NCBI GenBank assembly: GCA_034420695.1
Contig: DAOULB010000054.1
Span: 1-64,000 of the forward strand
DNA length: 64,000 nucleotides
Direction of reading: 5' to 3'
Source of the DNA: Io17-Chloro-G2 sp034420695
GTDB lineage: Bacteria; Chloroflexota; Dehalococcoidia; Lucifugimonadales; UBA3495
The notes under the pieces were generated by a model that saw nothing but the letters and a program-made list of their open reading frames with translations, was not told the DNA's origin and searched no databases. Below are positions 9,335 through 16,806 of this stretch, piece after piece (the stretch's first letter is position 1; each line of letters starts with the position of its first letter). The position numbers and the translations under genes were made by a program.

Positions 9335-10405
9335 ATGAAGTTCGGATTGATGTATGAGATACAGATTCCGGAGCCCCACTATCCCGGCTTGGAGCAGGAA
9401 CGGTACAAGCAGGTGATGGCCCAGGTCGAGCTGGCCGACGAGGTTGGGTTCGACTACTTCTGGACCGTGGAGCACCACTTCCTGAACGAGTTCTCCCACT
9501 GCTCGGCCCCCGAGGTGCTGTACGGCGCGCTTTCACAGCGGACCCGCCGCATACGCATCGGCCACGCGGTGGCGCTGCTGCCGGGCCAGTACAACCACCC
9601 GGTCAGGGTGGCGGAGCGGGCGGCGGTGCTGGACATCGTCAGCGACGGGCGGATGGACTTGGGCACCGGGCGTTCCACCACGCTAATAGAGATGGACGGG
9701 TTCGAAGTGGACCCCGCCGACACCAAGGCCCAGTGGGAAGAGGCCATCCGCATGATTCCCCGGATGTGGACCGAGGACGAGTTCGCCCACGAGGGCCGGT
9801 TCTTCAACATACCGCCCCGCAAGGTTATCCCCAAACCGGTGCAGGACCCCCACCCGCCGCTGTGGGTGGCCTGCAGCCAGCCCGACAGCTTCCGCGCGGC
9901 CGGAGAGATGGGGCTGGGGGTGCTCTGCTTCAACTTGGCAGGCTACGGCCAGATGGAGGAGCGGGTGCAGGCCTACCGGGAAGCAATCAAGCACGCGCGC
10001 CCGGTGGGGAAGTTCGTCAACGACCAGGTTGCGGCCCTGTGTTTGGTGCATTGCGGCGAGGACGACGAGGAAGCCCGCCGGGTGGCGGCTCCCGAGGGGG
10101 TCTGGTTCGTCAACAAGGCCGAGGAGCTGTACCAGCCTTGGCAGGGCCGGGACGTGCCAGAAACCTACAAGTATGCCGTCTCGGCGGTGCAGACGGAGCG
10201 GGCCGAAAAGACCGCCCAAGACCACTTGGAGTCGGGCGCCTTTGCCATGGGCGACCCGGACACGGTCATCAAGGTGCTCAGCAAGTACCAGGAAGCCGGC
10301 GTGGACCAAGTGTTGTGCTTCATGCAGATGGGCAACTTGGCCCATTCCCGAATCATGGACTCCATCAAGCTGATGGGCCGGCATGTGATTCCTTACTTCC
10401 GGTAG
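9335..10405 (+). CDS. Luciferase-like flavin-dependent oxidoreductase
   Basis: A 356-residue TIM-barrel protein of the bacterial luciferase-like monooxygenase family. It opens MKFGLMYEIQIPEP and has FDYFWTVEHHFL (the conserved 'E-H-H/F' segment), then RIRIGHAVALLP, HPVRVAERAAVLDIVSDGRMDLGTGR and the later 'PHPPLWVACSQPDSFRAAGEMGLGVL'. These positions are shared by FMN- or F420-dependent members. The nearly identical architecture of the protein at 50602 shows the two are related paralogues. Oxidation substrate unknown. A weak site precedes the ATG (CAGGAAGTGATCCC). Confidence 0.93.
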   Translation: MKFGLMYEIQIPEPHYPGLEQERYKQVMAQVELADEVGFDYFWTVEHHFLNEFSHCSAPEVLYGALSQRTRRIRIGHAVALLPGQYNHPVRVAERAAVLDIVSDGRMDLGTGRSTTLIEMDGFEVDPADTKAQWEEAIRMIPRMWTEDEFAHEGRFFNIPPRKVIPKPVQDPHPPLWVACSQPDSFRAAGEMGLGVLCFNLAGYGQMEERVQAYREAIKHARPVGKFVNDQVAALCLVHCGEDDEEARRVAAPEGVWFVNKAEELYQPWQGRDVPETYKYAVSAVQTERAEKTAQDHLESGAFAMGDPDTVIKVLSKYQEAGVDQVLCFMQMGNLAHSRIMDSIKLMGRHVIPYFR

Positions 10406-10461
10406 AGTGAAATTAGGGTAGTGATTCCTGCAGCCGGGTGAGAATTTCCAGGCAAATAACT

Positions 10462-11058
10462 ATGGCAACACTCAAACCCAAGACCGGAGCGCGGCTCTCC
10501 ATTGAAGAGTTCCTTGAGTTGCCGGACACGTTCGACAAACGAAAGATGGAACTCGACGAGGGAGTGCTATACGTCATGCCCAGGTCGCGGACCGGACACC
10601 AGTTTCTGCAAATGCGGCTGGCAGGATACTTGGAACGGTACCTCGACGGTTTCGACCAGTCGCCGGCCAACATATTTCACGAAATGATTGTCGAGCTCTC
10701 TCTGGAACGCCGCGTGCTGTTGTCTCCTGACCTTGCCGTCGTTTTAAGTAGCAGCATGACCAGAATAGCCGACCGGATGATCGAAGGCGCTCCGGACATA
10801 GTGGTGGAAATTCTCTCCTCCGACCGGAACCGGGACTTGGTGCGAAAGCGGCGGCTTTACGCTGAGGCAGGCGTGCAGGAGTACTGGATTGTAGACCCGG
10901 GGCAAGACGCCGTGTCCATCCTGGAGTTGCGCGGCAGCGAGTATGCGGAGCGGGCTTTGCTGGATGCCGCATCAACCCTGGAGACTCCCCTGCTGCCCGG
11001 CCTGACCATTCCGCTCTCGGGCGTATTTCATCATCCCCGCCGGCCGACATCGAGTTAA
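10462..11058 (+). CDS. Uma2 family putative endonuclease
   Basis: A 198-residue PD-(D/E)XK-fold protein of the Uma2 (DUF820) family. Visible are the opening 'LSIEEFLELPDTFDKRKMELDEG', the catalytic Asp in LLSPDLAVVLS, the 'GAPDIVVEILSSDRNRDLVRKRRLYAEAG' segment with the Glu and Arg/Lys of the active site, and 'VQEYWIVDPGQDAVSIL'. The family is widespread in cyanobacteria and Chloroflexota, usually scattered and of unknown role. The start is an ATG with poor Shine-Dalgarno; an in-frame GTG at 10438 is an alternative. Confidence 0.9.
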   Translation: MATLKPKTGARLSIEEFLELPDTFDKRKMELDEGVLYVMPRSRTGHQFLQMRLAGYLERYLDGFDQSPANIFHEMIVELSLERRVLLSPDLAVVLSSSMTRIADRMIEGAPDIVVEILSSDRNRDLVRKRRLYAEAGVQEYWIVDPGQDAVSILELRGSEYAERALLDAASTLETPLLPGLTIPLSGVFHHPRRPTSS

Positions 11059-11099
11059 CCTTAGCAGCCTCTGCAAACCTGAACTGAGGAGGCGCCGCC

Positions 11100-12071
11100 A
11101 TGGAACCATTGCCAAGAGGGGCCCAGTTCACCAGGGCCAAGGTGTTGTGGGAGCTGGCGCTGGGCGTTGCGGGAGACCCGTCGATACACTACGCCGGCAA
11201 CCGGGACGTTGCACTCTACGTCGGCAACGGCTCCCAGGAAACTTTCAAGCCCTACATCAGGATGTCTCCGGGCTCGCCGATTCTCTCCCACGCTGTGGTT
11301 GGCGGCGAGCTGGAAGCGGCCTTCGTCAACCCCTCTTCGATCCTGACCCAAGCTTACCGGGGAGTGGGGCTCTACTCGGAGCCGCTGCCGGTGCGGGTGC
11401 TGTTCTCCTATCCTTCCTGGGACCGGTTCGTGATTGCGGTGCAGCCGCGGTTGGGGCTGACGTCCTTGGGCGAGATAAAGGAGAAACAGCTTCCCCTGCG
11501 GGTCTCTATCCGGGAGGACGTGACCCACTCAACCAGGGTGCTGGTGGACCAGCTTCTGCCCCTGTACGGGTTCACCTTGGCGGACTTGGAGTCGTGGGGC
11601 GGCAGTTTCCAATTGAACGGCCCTCCCGGCGACCAGCGGCGCTTGGACGCCATCGCGGAAGGCAGCGTCGACATTGTGTTTGACGAGGGGATCGGCAGTT
11701 GGCTGCCGGCGGCTTTGGACCACGGCATGAAGCCCTTGGAACTGGAAGAGCCGGTCATGGAGCAGATGGAGGCCTTGGGCTGGCGGAAGGTCATCCTGCC
11801 CACGGAGAGGTTCCCGGCTCTGGACCGGGACTACCATTGCATCGATTACAGCGGGTGGCCCCTGTACACTAGGGCGTCGCTGCCCGACGAGGACGCCTAC
11901 AAGATCTGCGCCGCTCTGGGGGCGCGGGCCGATGAGATGCCCTTGGGCAACGACTTCACCGGGGTGGACCAGCTCGGCCGGGACACCGAGGCTACTCCCT
12001 TGGACGTTCCATTGCACCCGGGCGCCCTGAGGTGGTTTCAGGACCAAGGATTCCCGGGGTACGGCGGCTAA
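11100..12071 (+). CDS. TAXI-type periplasmic-binding-fold protein, no signal peptide
   Basis: A 323-residue protein resembling TAXI/TRAP-type solute receptors: an early 'PSIHYAGNRDVALYVGNGSQETFKPYI', a middle 'ELEAAFVNPSSILTQAYRGVG', and 'LTSLGEIKEKQLPLRVSIREDVTHSTRVLVDQLL'. Unlike exported receptors it begins MEPLPRGAQFTRAKVLWELA, with no signal peptide or lipobox, and no TRAP or ABC permease gene lies nearby. It may therefore be a cytosolic sensor or enzyme, or an orphan receptor exported by another route. The AGGAGGCGCCGCC immediately upstream of the ATG is a good ribosome binding site. Confidence 0.7.
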   Translation: MEPLPRGAQFTRAKVLWELALGVAGDPSIHYAGNRDVALYVGNGSQETFKPYIRMSPGSPILSHAVVGGELEAAFVNPSSILTQAYRGVGLYSEPLPVRVLFSYPSWDRFVIAVQPRLGLTSLGEIKEKQLPLRVSIREDVTHSTRVLVDQLLPLYGFTLADLESWGGSFQLNGPPGDQRRLDAIAEGSVDIVFDEGIGSWLPAALDHGMKPLELEEPVMEQMEALGWRKVILPTERFPALDRDYHCIDYSGWPLYTRASLPDEDAYKICAALGARADEMPLGNDFTGVDQLGRDTEATPLDVPLHPGALRWFQDQGFPGYGG

Positions 12072-12116
12072 TCCGGGAATATCCCGGCGCTGCAGTGGCC
12101 AGTCTGGTCCAGAGGT

Positions 12117-12260
12117 TCAGTCAGAGGAAGGGAGCTTACGGGGCTCCTGCAACTCCATTTCGGTGTCGCAGCAGTGAATCACGCCCTCTCCGGCCTTGGT
12201 GCAAAGCACGTTGCTACCGCAAGCGGGGCATATGTAGCGCTTTCCCAGTTCATTGGCCAT
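12117..12260 (-). CDS. Desulforedoxin-like small iron protein (second of tandem pair)
   Basis: A 47-residue protein beginning MANELGKRYICPACG. It has CxxC at residues 11-14 and adjacent cysteines at 30-31, the exact CxxC...CC ligand pattern of desulforedoxin, a tiny rubredoxin-like Fe(Cys)4 protein. An additional Cys lies at position 20. GGAG is about 11 bases before the ATG. It lies 87 bases downstream of a similar minigene on the same strand and probably shares its transcript. A zinc-binding role cannot be excluded from sequence. Confidence 0.8.
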   Translation of the reverse strand: MANELGKRYICPACGSNVLCTKAGEGVIHCCDTEMELQEPRKLPSSD

Positions 12261-12347
12261 GAGTGTTAAAGCTCCTGGCCGGCCGCGGCATTGCCTGGAA
12301 GCAGAGTTCCAGTACAACCTGACCGGCGTTTTCGTGAAGGGTATGTG

Positions 12348-12467
12348 CTAGGTCTTCAGTTCCATTGGCTGCTGGCAGCAACTGATACTGCCGTTGCCGC
12401 CCCGGGTTACTATGAACTCGGCGCCGCACTTGGTGCACAGGTAGCGTTTTCCGGTCTGGTTAGCCAC
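12348..12467 (-). CDS. Desulforedoxin-like small iron protein (first of tandem pair)
   Basis: A 39-residue protein with a GTG start preceded by AGGGGGC. It reads VANQTGKRYLCTKCGAEF... with CxxC at residues 11-14 and CC at 30-31, and ends QPMELKT. Size and cysteine spacing match desulforedoxin (about 36 residues, homodimer, one Fe(Cys)4 per subunit). It aligns along its whole length with the 47-residue neighbour, so the two are a tandem duplication. A near-consensus promoter and a palindrome lie just upstream (separate entries). Confidence 0.8.
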   Translation of the reverse strand: MANQTGKRYLCTKCGAEFIVTRGGNGSISCCQQPMELKT

Positions 12468-12493
12468 TTGGGCCCCCTGAATAGTATAAGTAT

Positions 12494-12511
12494 CGGTCTC
12501 AATTGGGACCG
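12494..12511. promoter_or_regulatory. Operator-like palindrome at the desulforedoxin transcription start
   Basis: CGGTCTCAATTGGGACCG is an 18-bp dyad with 8 of 9 pairs matched. It sits immediately downstream of the predicted start site of the desulforedoxin transcript, where a repressor would block initiation. It could also be a weak stem-loop in the leader. The regulator is unknown. Confidence 0.45.
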
Positions 12512-12518
12512 GAGTCTC

Positions 12519-12547
12519 ATTATAAACAAGGCCTTGGGTGCGTTCAA
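12519..12547 (-). promoter_or_regulatory. Promoter of the desulforedoxin-like pair
   Basis: On the minus strand TTGAAC (12547-12542), a 17-bp spacer and a perfect TATAAT (12524-12519) place transcription start near 12512, about 45 bases before the GTG start at 12467. Confidence 0.7.
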
Positions 12548-12588
12548 CGCGGACAAGGCTGGGCCAAATTTGCCCTAATCTGCTTCAT

Positions 12589-13053
12589 CTAAACCTCAGG
12601 GCCGGCGCCGCTTTCGTTTGGCCCCTGTCTGAAGCGCACCAGGAAGCTGGCCTCGCCCAAAGGTGCGCCGTCCAGCAGGATGGCCGCCACGTGGGAGCCC
12701 TCGGCTTGGACCGGGATGCGGAACACCTTGATCCATCGTTGGAACAGGATGCCCTCCTCCCATTGAATTTGCTGGGGTGGCGGCGGTTCCAAGGGCACGC
12801 CCGGGGCCTTGATGGCCACCAGCAGGTGATGGGGGCCGGGAGTTGCGCCGCCGATGCAAAAGGCCAGGTTTACGTCTATCTCGGCCAGCACCGGGTTGGG
12901 CGGGCTGTCCGGCCCCGAGCCGGTCTGGGCCGCCCTGGGTAAGTCCACCAAGTCGATGATGCCCCGGAGGACCAAGGAATCTCCGGGACCGTCCTCGGTT
13001 TCCTGGCAGAAGAGGGCATACTTCAAGTAGGGACCGCTGTCGGGGGAAGTCAA
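12589..13053 (-). CDS. DUF6941-like conserved hypothetical protein
   Basis: A 154-residue protein with 'LKYALFCQETEDGPGDSLVLRGIIDLVDLP' near the N-terminus, which resembles the opening of small beta-sandwich proteins of the DUF6941 type, and 'VLAEIDVNLAFCIGGATPGPHHLLVAIKAP' in the middle. No signal peptide or membrane segment is seen. Family assignment is from recollection of the pattern and is tentative. It is divergent from the thioredoxin-fold gene at 13245. Confidence 0.65.
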   Translation of the reverse strand: MTSPDSGPYLKYALFCQETEDGPGDSLVLRGIIDLVDLPRAAQTGSGPDSPPNPVLAEIDVNLAFCIGGATPGPHHLLVAIKAPGVPLEPPPPQQIQWEEGILFQRWIKVFRIPVQAEGSHVAAILLDGAPLGEASFLVRFRQGPNESGAGPEV

Positions 13054-13244
13054 GGGGTCTCAGAGTCCTCCGCTTTCCATATTAGGCCAGCCAATTCTAG
13101 CATGGGGGTTGTATCCGGAAAACCGGTGCCGTAGTCCGCACGCCGGAGCCCATTGCCAAGCCGCGCCTTTACTGCGAAACTAGCTTGCAGAAACGAACCG
13201 GTCGAGAACCAGCCATTCAAGAAGCAACCGGGAGGTTTTCCGCA

Positions 13245-13880
13245 ATGAGCCAGGACAAGCTGACCGAGGAAAAGTTTCTGCAAGGGATGACCACCCAACA
13301 GTACATCGACCAGATCAAAGTCAACAAACAGCCCTTTGAGGATATCTACCAAGCAGTCAAGGTGCCTGCCGAGGTGCAGGCGGCCTTCGATAACCTGCCC
13401 GCGCCGGTCCGCTTGGCAGTGTTCACCGCCGACTGGTGCGGCGACGCGGTCAGCACCACACCGGTGATACTGCGGCTGGCCGACAGCACTCCCAACATCT
13501 CGCACCAAGTGTTCAACCGGGATGAGGAACTGGAACTGACCAACAGCTTCCTGGCGGAAAACCGGGCTGGCACGGTGCCGGTCTTCGTGGTACTGGACAC
13601 CGAAATGAACGAGATTGCCCGGTTCATTGAGACCGCCAACGAGCTGGTGCCGTCAATAGACGCTATGGACGAGGCCATCTCCCAGGAAGTTGCGTCCCAA
13701 CCGGCCGACGAATCCAGGGCTGCCGGACGGGCCCGCCGCACCGCCTATCGGGTTTCCAAGGCAGAAGAATGGGGCAACGTGATTCTCAACGCCTTCGGGA
13801 AGGTGGTGGCCGATGGGCTGGCCATGCCAAAAGAGCAGCGGCCGGCAATCAGCGGCACCAAGTGGCCCTACGAGCCATAG
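13245..13880 (+). CDS. Thioredoxin-fold protein with a single active-site cysteine
   Basis: A 211-residue protein with ATG start and GGAGG ten bases upstream. The thioredoxin fold is evident from 'VRLAVFTADWCGDAVSTTPVILRLAD', the strand-helix 'ISHQVFNRDEELELTNSFL' and the cis-Pro loop 'GTVPVFVVLD'. Related cytosolic proteins carry WCGDC; here the second cysteine is Ala, and this is the only Cys in the protein. A disulfide-exchange role by the usual dithiol route is therefore unlikely. A mono-thiol or peroxidase-accessory role is inference. A small acidic protein gene follows by 11 bases, so the two are probably co-transcribed. Confidence 0.85.
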   Translation: MSQDKLTEEKFLQGMTTQQYIDQIKVNKQPFEDIYQAVKVPAEVQAAFDNLPAPVRLAVFTADWCGDAVSTTPVILRLADSTPNISHQVFNRDEELELTNSFLAENRAGTVPVFVVLDTEMNEIARFIETANELVPSIDAMDEAISQEVASQPADESRAAGRARRTAYRVSKAEEWGNVILNAFGKVVADGLAMPKEQRPAISGTKWPYEP

Positions 13881-13891
13881 GGAGACATTCT

Positions 13892-14173
13892 GTGTCCGAC
13901 GAAATAATCTCCATGGAGGACATGTCGGCTGTCTTTGGGGTGACCGACGACATGGGCATTCACCGGGAGTCGGTGCGGGTGGAGTTGACCAAGGAAGACC
14001 CCGGTTCCATCGAGCGGGGCGACGGCGGCTTGATTGAAATCACCCTGCCTTCCAGCACCCCCACCGGCCAGTTCGCCGAGAAGCTGCGCGGCCGGCTGGA
14101 GCAGATGGGCTACGTTGGCGGGCAAGGCGCAGCCGTGGATGAAGAAGAGGACGAAGAGGACGACTTCCCTTAG
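13892..14173 (+). CDS. Small acidic protein of unknown function
   Basis: A 93-residue protein with GTG start and GGGAGA about six bases upstream of it, beginning only 11 bases after the thioredoxin-fold gene. The body 'VRVELTKEDPGSIERGDGGLIEITLPSSTPTGQFAEKLRGRLEQMGYV' is followed by a strongly acidic tail (EEEDEEDD). No family is recognised. Close spacing suggests it works with the upstream thioredoxin-fold protein. Its stop directly abuts the stop of the convergent gene at 14174. Confidence 0.7.
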   Translation: MSDEIISMEDMSAVFGVTDDMGIHRESVRVELTKEDPGSIERGDGGLIEITLPSSTPTGQFAEKLRGRLEQMGYVGGQGAAVDEEEDEEDDFP

Positions 14174-14698
14174 CTAGCGGTTTGGGCTGCGCCACTCGAA
14201 AGCCAAGGTGGTGAAGCGGACGAACACCGCACCGCCCGGCGCGCCAATGGGGCCGTTGATGGCCAGCAGGGCAATGGTGTGCTGGCCGCCCGGTATGGGC
14301 TGGTCGCTGACCACCACCCTTTGGGGAACGTTGAATCCCTGCACGGTCCCCCTCTCGCGGTTGCACTCCCCGTCCACCCAGATTTCCCCGTAGTCGTCGA
14401 TGCAGGTCTCAAACAGCACGCGGCCGCCTTCAAGCGACCTCCCGCCCACCGACTCTGGCAGGGTAACCGTGATGCGGTACCACGCGAAGGTGAGCCCGTG
14501 GGAGTGCCAGCTGGTCAGGTCATCCAGCGTCTCCCAGTTGGAGTCGTCATAACCGGGAAGCCGGGCGGGAGACCCTTCCATCTGGGCCACCAGCCCCTCG
14601 TTGGGCTCCCCGGGCACCAGGCCGGCGGCGAAGCGCCATTGGGCATTGACCGCCTTCAGGTCTTCTGGGTTTTGCAGGTCCAAAACGGTTCTGGGCAT
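14174..14698 (-). CDS. Galactose-binding-like (jelly-roll) domain protein
   Basis: A 174-residue protein with 'LPGYDDSNWETLDDLTSWHSHGLTFAWYRITVTLPES', 'LFETCIDDYGEIWVDGE' and 'PIPGGQHTIALLAINGP'. This resembles the sugar-binding jelly-roll of glycoside hydrolase family 2 ('DSxWxxL...WYR..F.lP', 'D....V.vNG'). No catalytic domain or signal peptide is present, so it is a stand-alone binding domain, probably cytosolic. Ligand unknown. Confidence 0.75.
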   Translation of the reverse strand: MPRTVLDLQNPEDLKAVNAQWRFAAGLVPGEPNEGLVAQMEGSPARLPGYDDSNWETLDDLTSWHSHGLTFAWYRITVTLPESVGGRSLEGGRVLFETCIDDYGEIWVDGECNRERGTVQGFNVPQRVVVSDQPIPGGQHTIALLAINGPIGAPGGAVFVRFTTLAFEWRSPNR

Positions 14699-14753
14699 GT
14701 TTCTCCCCCTTGCGCCGCAATTGCAGCCTTGGTTACGAAGGGAGTCCGGCCGG

Positions 14754-15401
14754 CTAGAGTCCCACTATCCTGATACCGGCGTGAATCCTGTAGATGCGGT
14801 TGATATTGACCAGCAGCGGCGTTATCTGCTCCACCAGCTTGGCGTTGGCCAGTGCACCGCCATCCACCGGGCGCAGGTCAGGAATCATGGAAACGAGCCC
14901 TGTCACGACTTCCTTGGCGCCGCCGTGGTCGGAGCATACCACGACGTCTCCCTCCATCGTAATTGAGGGGTCCTGCAACTCTTCGGCGCTGACGTTCTGG
15001 AAGGCCGCCACCACTTGGGAGCCGGGCAGCAGCGCCTGGGCTTCTTCGGCGGCGGAACCGGCCTCGACTTCCACGGGCCGGGCCCCGAAACCCCTCTGGA
15101 AAGTCATGGGGGCGATGACGTCCACCACCACCTTTCCATCCAGAGCGGAGCCAAGTTGCTCCAAGATCGGCTTCTGCCCGTCGTAGGGGAAGGCCAGAAA
15201 AACAACCTCGGCCTGGGAAGCGGCTTCTTGGTTTTCGGCTCCTGCAATCAAACCGCCAGGGCAGAGTTCCGAGAGTTCCAAGGCTGCGGTCTCGGCCCTC
15301 CCCTTGTCCCTGGAGCCAATGACAACCTGCTCGCCCGCCAAGGCCAAGCGCAGGGCCAAACCCTTACCCTCAGGACCGGTGCCCCCCAGAAAAGCCAGCA
15401 T
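14754..15401 (-). CDS. npdG: NADPH-dependent F420 reductase
   Basis: A 215-residue protein matching F420:NADP oxidoreductase. The N-terminal Rossmann loop is 'MLAFLGGTGPEGKGLALRLA', followed by 'VVIGSRDKGRAE' whose Ser/Arg pair selects NADP. Further motifs are 'VVFLAFPYDGQ', 'VVVDVIAPM', 'VVAAFQNVSAEEL' and the C-terminal 'LANAKLVEQITPLLVNINRIYR'. The enzyme moves hydride between NADPH and coenzyme F420, which indicates that the organism makes or uses F420; some of the luciferase-like oxidoreductases here may be F420-dependent. Confidence 0.92.
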   Translation of the reverse strand: MLAFLGGTGPEGKGLALRLALAGEQVVIGSRDKGRAETAALELSELCPGGLIAGAENQEAASQAEVVFLAFPYDGQKPILEQLGSALDGKVVVDVIAPMTFQRGFGARPVEVEAGSAAEEAQALLPGSQVVAAFQNVSAEELQDPSITMEGDVVVCSDHGGAKEVVTGLVSMIPDLRPVDGGALANAKLVEQITPLLVNINRIYRIHAGIRIVGL

Positions 15402-15529
15402 GGGAACCTCTTAAGAAAAGTATTGGCGGCCGACCGCTGGCAACCGTGCTAACTATAGCTGCTATCCTGTTGTTGAGGAAGCCTGGGTTAGGTCTGCACC
15501 GAGGAATCTATATCTGCAGGACAAAGCAG

Positions 15530-15889
15530 TCATGCCAGCGGTACTATCTTGGAGCCGCGTATGGTGTGGTCCCGGGTGAGAAGTGGAACATCATGGACAA
15601 GGCTGGTGGCGGCAATGAGTTCATCGGCCGGGTCGCTTCTAAAGTCGAGGTGGGCTGAAGCTCGAGCTACTGCCAGGTCGAGGTGCCAAATGTGAAACGC
15701 GCTTAACGCCCGCACAGTTTCGGGATCGTCCAAGTCCAGATCGATGCGGCCGAGGGCTGCGAGCTTGGAAAGTTCCCACAGAACGATGGCAGAAATGGAC
15801 CACGGCTCTTGTTCCAACAGGTCCCTTTCCCTTGGCAGAAGGTCGCCCCTGAGAGCGAAAATGACAATATGAGTGTCAAGATTCAGCAT
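15530..15889 (-). CDS. vapC: VapC-type PIN-domain toxin
   Basis: A 119-residue PIN-domain ribonuclease. It has the N-terminal acidic residue in MLNLDTHIVIFALRG, 'ISAIVLWELSKLAALGRI' with the Glu of the second acidic position, and 'FRSDPADELIAATSLVHDVPLLTRD' with the remaining acidic residues. The start at 15889 overlaps the antitoxin gene by 14 bases, as is usual for such pairs; an in-frame ATG at 15901 is an alternative. Confidence 0.92.
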   Translation of the reverse strand: MLNLDTHIVIFALRGDLLPRERDLLEQEPWSISAIVLWELSKLAALGRIDLDLDDPETVRALSAFHIWHLDLAVARASAHLDFRSDPADELIAATSLVHDVPLLTRDHTIRGSKIVPLA

Positions 15890-16094
15890 CCCAGCGTACA
15901 CCCGTGCTGAAAATATCTCCCTTGACGGTAATCTTATGGCGCAGGCTGCCGATTAGGCTGCCACGATCCTGTTCGTAGGGAATGACCCGGGCGACCGGTT
16001 TCCCGTGTTTAGTGACAACCAGCCCTTCGGTGTCTAGGTGATCCAACAGGGCCAGGCACTGCTCTTTGAACTTGGCAGCTCCAATAGTTTTCAT
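15876..16094 (-). CDS. Phd/YefM-family antitoxin partner of VapC
   Basis: A 72-residue protein with the Phd/YefM opening 'MKTIGAAKFKEQCLALLDHL' and 'LVVTKHGKPVARVIPY', which form the DNA-binding dimer domain, and a short C-terminal tail that would bind the toxin. The toxin gene overlaps its 3' end. A promoter and a palindrome just upstream suit autoregulation. Confidence 0.92.
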   Translation of the reverse strand: MKTIGAAKFKEQCLALLDHLDTEGLVVTKHGKPVARVIPYEQDRGSLIGSLRHKITVKGDIFSTGVRWDAES

Positions 16095-16102
16095 ATTAAG
16101 AC

Positions 16103-16113
16103 CCCAACTTGGG
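16103..16113. promoter_or_regulatory. Operator-like palindrome of the toxin-antitoxin pair
   Basis: CCCAACTTGGG is an 11-bp dyad located between the predicted transcription start (near 16117) and the antitoxin ATG at 16094, where a Phd-type antitoxin would repress its own promoter. Confidence 0.5.
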
Positions 16114-16123
16114 ATTTGGTCAT

Positions 16124-16152
16124 ATTTTACGGCTAGTCAATAAATTTGTCTA
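16124..16152 (-). promoter_or_regulatory. Promoter of the toxin-antitoxin pair
   Basis: On the minus strand TAGACA (16152-16147), a 17-bp spacer and TAAAAT (16129-16124), each 5 of 6 from consensus, place the start near 16117, upstream of the antitoxin gene. Confidence 0.65.
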
Positions 16153-16283
16153 GTAAGGATTCCTTCCAGTCTATCACCCAACGCGGACACGTTCGCGGTT
16201 GTGCTCAGCATTGTGTTGGGCCATAATAGGCGCAACGCAGGCCCTGCGCCTGCGCCGAAAACCTGCCATTAGAGGTGCCAGTT

Positions 16284-16769
16284 ATGGACGAAGACGCAAA
16301 GAAGACAGCATTGCGCATGATTCCCTATGGGATGTACATCCTGACGGCCAAGGCCAGAGAAGGCCAGGACGTCAGCGCGGCAACGGTGAACTGGCTCACG
16401 CAAACGTCCTTTGCTCCTCCCTTGGTGGCTGTGGGTGTCAAGGCCGACTCCGGCGCACACCAGCACATCAGGGACACCGGAAACTTCGCGGTCAACGTCA
16501 TAGGCAAGGACCAGATTGGAACGGCTTTTACCTTCTTCAAGTCCAATGACCGGGAAGGCAATACCATTGGCGGCGAAGAGTTCGAGGACGGGCCCGAGAC
16601 GGGCTGCCCGCTTTTCCTGAATTCCCCGGCTTGGTGGGAGTGCAAGGTGGTGGGAGAGGTGGCCCAGGGAGACCACACCCTGTTCGTAGGCGAGGTGCTC
16701 GAGGCAGGGGTACGGGCCGACGACCAGACCATCCTCATGCGGGACCATAACCTCAACTACGGCGGTTAG
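16284..16769 (+). CDS. Flavin reductase domain protein
   Basis: A 161-residue FMN-binding split-barrel protein: 'ALRMIPYGMYILTAKAREG', 'SAATVNWLTQTSFAPPLVAVGVK', 'FAVNVIGKDQ' and 'WWECKVVGEVAQGDHTLFVGEVLEA' are the conserved positions of NAD(P)H:flavin reductases of the HpaC type. Such enzymes supply reduced flavin to two-component monooxygenases; the HpaB-like and luciferase-like proteins of this window are possible clients. The ATG has AGAGG seven bases upstream; a GTG at 16275 is an alternative. A thiolase gene follows 37 bases later. Confidence 0.9.
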   Translation: MDEDAKKTALRMIPYGMYILTAKAREGQDVSAATVNWLTQTSFAPPLVAVGVKADSGAHQHIRDTGNFAVNVIGKDQIGTAFTFFKSNDREGNTIGGEEFEDGPETGCPLFLNSPAWWECKVVGEVAQGDHTLFVGEVLEAGVRADDQTILMRDHNLNYGG

Positions 16770-16806
16770 TCCCGGAACAGACCTCTACCGGGGAGGAAGT
16801 TGACCC

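Noticed and set aside
15446..15658. Plus-strand frame at the vapC 3' end
   Set aside because: It lies antisense to vapC, which is strongly supported.
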